This document shows, piece by piece, positions 60,320-64,000 of a DNA stretch of 64,000 nucleotides. How positions within the stretch are numbered: the first letter of the stretch is position 1; each line of letters starts with the position of its first letter. The notes under the pieces were generated by a model. That model did no database searches, had not been told where the DNA came from, and worked only from the letters and a program-made list of their open reading frames with translations. Location of the stretch: the NCBI GenBank assembly GCA_949318235.1, contig OX439132.1:45862641-45926640 (forward strand). Reading direction: 5' to 3'. A program made the position numbers and the translations under genes. This stretch comes from Ecdyonurus torrentis (taxonomy: Eukaryota; Arthropoda; Insecta; Ephemeroptera; Heptageniidae).

Positions 60320-60644
60320 CACACTAAAAAATAAGATTATGTACAGTACACAGTTTTGCAATGCTTTAAGTATTATGCAATCAACGGTTATGACGTCACT
60401 AAACGTTGATATTTCAACAATAAAAACGTTAGTGACGTCACAAGCGTTAGGATTAAATACAAAAATCGTAGATTTATCACGGCCAAGTTTAACGTTTATT
60501 CCATTGTGATTCTAACGCTTGTGACGTCATTTACGCTTTTATCGTTAGATTGTCAACGTTTAGTGACGTCATAACCGTTGATTACACAATACTTAAAGCA
60601 TTGCAAAACTGTGTACAAGCTTTTCAACGATCTTTTTTAGTTTG
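60320..60644. mobile_element. CACACTAAAAAA-ended element (family G), short palindromic form
   Basis: Ends CACACTAAAAAATAAGA... / ...TTTTTTAGTTTG with TA at 60318-60319 and 60645-60646. Largely self-complementary, with four TGACGTCA sites (60391, 60433, 60522 and 60564). Confidence 0.83.
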
Positions 60645-60970
60645 TACAAAAATAACTATATACGTAATAATTATGCTTGCACATTTTCAGCATAATTTGT
60701 TCCATACAACATAATGTATACTATGTACTGCATAATAACTATGTTGTATAGCATAAATATTATGTTGTAATGCATTATTATTTATGTTGTTTCAATTTAG
60801 TATTTTTTTATGCTACAATGACAAAAATACAGCATAAATTACGTAATTTCGATGAAGATAGTATACAAGTAAAGTAGTCGAAGCTATAGTAGTTCAAAAC
60901 TGACACTCACTTAATATTGTCTCTAAACATTCATATTTATACATTAAACTATAATGTAGCATAGAGTACT

Positions 60971-61312
60971 AAAAGGAATAGACCAGAGAAAAACATAAGC
61001 ATTTATATCACATAACATTTCATGGGACTTACATAAATTACTTTAGTTTGTCTCAAAACCCAACTGTAGCCCCGTAGCAGAGATCAGTAATTTCAATTTA
61101 TGCAAACCGCACAACAATTTCATACTAATTTTTGCATGTTTCTGACGTCATAAACATGAAGAGTCAAGCAAATTGCATACTTTAAAGTTTTTTCACGCTC
61201 TCTTGTGGGGCTACATTAACATTCTGGTAAAAATTGTCATCAGTTTTGAAGATCCCATTTCGTTTTTATTTATTAAAAAGCACGTGTTGTTTTATGTGGT
61301 CTATGGCTTTAA
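60971..61312 (-). mobile_element. TTAA-type MITE family C, copy 10
   Basis: AAAAGGAATAGACCAGAGAA ... GTGGTCTATGGCTTTAA. CRE core at 61143-61150. Confidence 0.83.
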
Positions 61313-61499
61313 AATTATAAGAACAAAAAAATATAGCTTTTTGCGTTTTCCCGGGTTATTTTTTTGAGTGTTTCGCAACCCCCTTGAGTACTTACTATTT
61401 AACAACAAAATTCAATACTACAGATTAAAAATTTGATATATTTACTCTCTACTAAAGAATACTCAAGTCCATGGGTACTGTCTACCCAATGAAATAGAT

Positions 61500-61670
61500 A
61501 GAGAGTATAATTAAAATGCTTAAACCAATTATAAATATTATATTACCCTCTCTTACACATTTATTTAATTACTCATTACAAAACGGTGTTTTTCCAGATG
61601 TTTGGAAGCAAGCATTAATTAAACCTATTCCTAAAAAAAATAATGTTGTTGAAATAAGTGATGTCAGACC
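61500..61670 (+). pseudogene. LINE reverse transcriptase, left fragment
   Basis: Reads ...LKPIINIILPSLTHLFNYSL, QNGVFPDVWKQALIKPIPKK and NNVVEISDVRP, the typical start of a CR1/jockey-type RT domain (fingers). The in-frame stop near 61490 suggests 5' truncation. The frame is cut at 61670 by the foldback element and continues at 63707. Confidence 0.85.
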
Positions 61671-61960
61671 ATGGATATATATACAGGATAGGAAGCTCTT
61701 GTTGGAAATGCGTTCCCTTAGTGACGTACTTACAACTTTCGCCACCAGCCACGAAGCGGCGCTAGTGTGTGTTTTAAATTTAACACAACCCGAATTAACC
61801 CTAAATATGGGGGAAGGACCCCGTTTTCTAACCCTTAAAAACACCCCTGTATTGCTATTTTTTCGAAGTTACTCATTTGTGTTAGCATCTCGGCATAATT
61901 TTTGAAAATTCCCGTTCGACTTTTATTTCCCTCTCAAAATTATTTCGATATTTCAGTCGA

Positions 61961-61969
61961 TATAAAAGC
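61961..61969 (+). promoter_or_regulatory. TATA box in the left arm
   Basis: tataaaagc, about 26-35 bases upstream of a plausible start near 61990-62000 (tctcgggactcttcaat). The mirror copy is in the right arm near 63400-63408 on the minus strand. Confidence 0.5.
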
Positions 61970-62025
61970 AGCTGGGACAGGAAAAATGGTCGCTCTCGGG
62001 ACTCTTCAATTTTACAAATTTCGAG

Positions 62026-62097
62026 GTAAGTAACGCCTGTTATACGTTCCATGAAGCTTATATTTCGTTTATTAATACATATACTTTATTTTTTCAG
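62026..62097 (+). other. Candidate 72-nt intron in the left arm
   Basis: Donor cgag|gtaagt and acceptor attttttcag| after a pyrimidine run. Length and borders fit a short arthropod intron. The mirror intron lies in the right arm on the minus strand (about 63272-63343). Confidence 0.5.
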
Positions 62098-62108
62098 CAT
62101 AAAAATAA

Positions 62109-62249
62109 ATGGGGCAAAGAATTTTGCCAAGAAATAGACGCGGTAAAATTGCATTGACAAAGAGCGGCAAACAGGTGGTGGTAGCCATGACGGTGATGAC
62201 GGCAACGCCTCCTTTTTTATTGAATCGAATACAAAAAGAAGATTTTTAA
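62109..62249 (+). CDS. 46-codon ORF in the left arm of the long-TIR element
   Basis: Encodes a basic N-terminal half (MGQRILPRNRRGKIALTKSG), then a V/T/A-rich part and a charged end (QKEDF). It begins 11 bases after the candidate splice acceptor and is followed by taataaa and further AATAAA motifs. I do not recognise the protein. It could be a captured host gene fragment, as in Pack-MULEs, or a short element-specific ORF. Both arms keep it intact, which may only reflect a young insertion. Confidence 0.4.
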   Translation: MGQRILPRNRRGKIALTKSGKQVVVAMTVMTATPPFLLNRIQKEDF

Positions 62250-63119
62250 TAAATTTTTACCATTTTTATGAATAAAATATGTCCTATAAATAAAATATTG
62301 TATTCTTTGTTATGTGTATTGTAATTAGAACTGCTATTTATATGCTAAAAAACTTTAAATTGTGAAATATAGGCTAGATTTTTTTCTCATGTAGAATATG
62401 GAGGGGGCAAAACATTGACATTAATAAGCATTTTTCGACGTATTTAAGCCATAAACCCATGTTATGGGTCACGGAAATAGGTACAAAGAGAATTTTAGTA
62501 TGCTAAATCATTATTCATTTCGTAATAGCACAATTTATTCCTAAATTAACGTAAAATTAAGGTTCTAAATTTGAGAACAATACAAGCGCATAAAATATGG
62601 ACCATAAAATTAAGTTCGTAAGTTCTGTTAATTATATGCTACTTCGAAAGTTTAACTAATGCAAAAATTATTGTTTAGCATGATGTAATACTGTTTGTAA
62701 TGTTTTACGCCAATTCTCGTAATTATTTAGACAGTAGAATGACTAGAAAGTGATGAAAGGAAGACTGTCTACTATACGCTCAAACACTCCATACCACCAT
62801 AATTTACCTAATTCTACGTTCATTTTAAGATGAATTGTGGTATACAAAATGAATAATGATTTAGCATACTAAAATTCTCTATTTGTACCTATTTCCGTGA
62901 CCCATAACATGGGTTTATGGCTTAAATACGTCGAAAAATGCTTATTAATGTCAATGTTTTGCCCCCTCCATATTCTACATGAGAAAAAAATCTAGCCTAT
63001 ATTTCACAATTTAAAGTTTTTTAGCATATAAATAGCAGTTCTAATTACAATACACATAACAAAGAATACAATATTTTATTTATAGGACATATTTTATTCA
63101 TAAAAATGGTAAAAATTTA

Positions 63120-63260
63120 TTAAAAATCTTCTTTTTGTATTCGATTCAATAAAAAAGGAGGCGTTGCCGTCATCACCGTCATGGCTACCACCACCTGTTT
63201 GCCGCTCTTTGTCAATGCAATTTTACCGCGTCTATTTCTTGGCAAAATTCTTTGCCCCAT
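63120..63260 (-). CDS. 46-codon ORF in the right arm of the long-TIR element
   Basis: Mirror copy of the ORF at 62109-62249 with the same predicted protein, convergent with it towards the centre of the element. Transcription from both promoters would give convergent transcripts able to pair over the arms. Confidence 0.4.
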   Translation of the reverse strand: MGQRILPRNRRGKIALTKSGKQVVVAMTVMTATPPFLLNRIQKEDF

Positions 63261-63707
63261 TTATTTTTATGCTGAAAAAATAAAGTATATGTATTAATAA
63301 ACGAAATATAAGCTTCATGGAACGTATAACAGGCGTTACTTACCTCGAAATTTGTAAAATTGAAGAGTCCCGAGAGCGACCATTTTTCCTGTCCCAGCTG
63401 CTTTTATATCGACTGAAATATCGAAATAATTTTGAGAGGGAAATAAAAGTCGAACGAGAATGTTCAAAAATTATGCCGAGATGCTAACACAAATGAGTAA
63501 CTTCGAAAAAATAGCAATACAGGGGTGTTTTTAAGGGTTAGAAAACGGGGTCCTTCCCCCATATTTAGGGTTAATTCGGGTTGTGTTAAATTTAAAACAC
63601 ACACTAGCGCCGCTTCGTGGCCGGTGGCGAAAGTTGTAAGTACGTCACTAAGGGAACGCATTCAACATAGGGCAATAACATGTAAGCTCAGGAGCCTGTG
63701 TCAGACC

Positions 63708-64000
63708 TATTAGCCTTCTTTGTGTTATAGCTAAGGCTTTTGAAAAAATTGTCTGTGAACAAATTGTTAAATATGTTACGGAAAATAAGGTAATTGATGA
63801 ATACCAATCTGGCTTTAGAAAAAAACACAGTTGTTGCTCAGCTTTACTTAAGATTATGGAAGATCTAAGGAAAGCTATTTCACGCCGAGAAATTACTATT
63901 ATGGTGCTTTTGGTTTTTTCTAAGGCGTTTGACTCGGTTAATGTAGATATATTAAATGCTAAACTTAAAAGTATTAACTTTTCCGACAGTGTATTAAAAT
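63708..64000 (+). pseudogene. LINE reverse transcriptase, right fragment, runs off the window
   Basis: Continues the frame cut at 61670: ISLLCVIAKAFEKIVCEQIV, then DEYQSGFRKKHSC and motif A region VLLVFSKAFDSVNVDILN. It is open to the last base. The catalytic Asp of FSKAFD is present; the usual first Asp of DFSKAFD is Val. CR1/jockey-like by appearance. More of the element lies right of 64000. Confidence 0.87.

Larger units (their letters stand above)
61671..63698. mobile_element. Long-terminal-inverted-repeat element (foldback or Pack-MULE-like)
   Basis: Flanked by tgtcagacc (61662-61670 and 63699-63707). The arms 61701-62562 and 62803-63667 are almost identical inverted copies (a few differences, e.g. 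ccagccac versus ccggccac). The outer 30-35 bases at each end do not pair, so the true tips are unclear. A 9-bp TSD with very long TIRs is known from Mutator-like and foldback elements; P/Galileo or hAT types give 7-8 bp. There is no transposase in the 240-bp centre, so it is non-autonomous. Each arm carries a candidate two-exon transcription unit. Confidence 0.83.

Noticed and set aside
61569..61905. Opposed frames of 91 and 129 residues at the LINE/foldback junction
   Set aside because: They run from LINE into the foldback arm; chimeric, with mirror images at 63464-63713.

Overview
The window is eukaryotic nuclear DNA from an invertebrate, most likely an arthropod and plausibly a crustacean. 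It is AT-rich and holds very long dinucleotide microsatellites, many short inverted-repeat transposons (MITEs), tRNA-derived SINEs, LINE fragments, GT-AG introns and a 200-base assembly gap. The arthropod assignment rests on a BTB domain of the tramtrack/bric-a-brac type followed by C2H2 zinc fingers. The crustacean part is inference from the microsatellite and MITE load; no species is claimed.

Left part (1-26.2 kb): a minus-strand BTB-zinc-finger transcription factor locus that has been tandemly duplicated. Gene B can be reconstructed as eight exons between 25487 and 17200. All donors and acceptors agree in phase, and they give an open frame of 619 codons plus stop: BTB (three exons), proline-rich linker, T/S/E-rich exon, acidic exon, an exon with four 24-residue repeats, and a last exon with six C2H2 fingers. 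A second, diverged finger exon in the same phase lies 3.9 kb downstream (13293-12668), so it could serve as an alternative C-terminus, as in lola-type loci. Further downstream is a second BTB cassette (gene A, 4659-2060) whose later exons would lie left of position 1. The two cassettes (1-5428 and 20930-26244) are nearly identical in exons and introns, but each carries its own insertion: a hAT-like element in A and a 5'-truncated LINE in B. Between them lie a 2.5-kb hAT-like element in a TA microsatellite, two long foldback structures, and the duplicated units that carry the finger exons.

Right part (26.2-61.5 kb): I find no convincing host gene. It is a mosaic of recurring small elements: a TTAA-flanked MITE (ten copies plus a fragment), a family with GGGT...ACCC ends (A and B subfamilies), a nearly perfect palindromic MITE with CACTCTAAAAA ends (three copies), a CACACTAAAAAA-ended family (two copies), two tRNA-derived SINE families, several foldback elements, a 56-bp minisatellite, and long CT, GA, CA, TA and CGAA arrays. 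The CRE-like palindrome TGACGTCA recurs at least 25 times, mostly inside these unrelated families.

Right edge (61.5-64 kb): a LINE reverse transcriptase frame is split by a 2.0-kb element with inverted arms of about 860 bp, flanked by a 9-bp direct repeat. Removing the element and one repeat restores the frame. Each arm contains what looks like a small transcription unit: TATA box, short exon, 72-nt intron, 46-codon ORF and poly(A) signals. This is the most unusual structure in the window.
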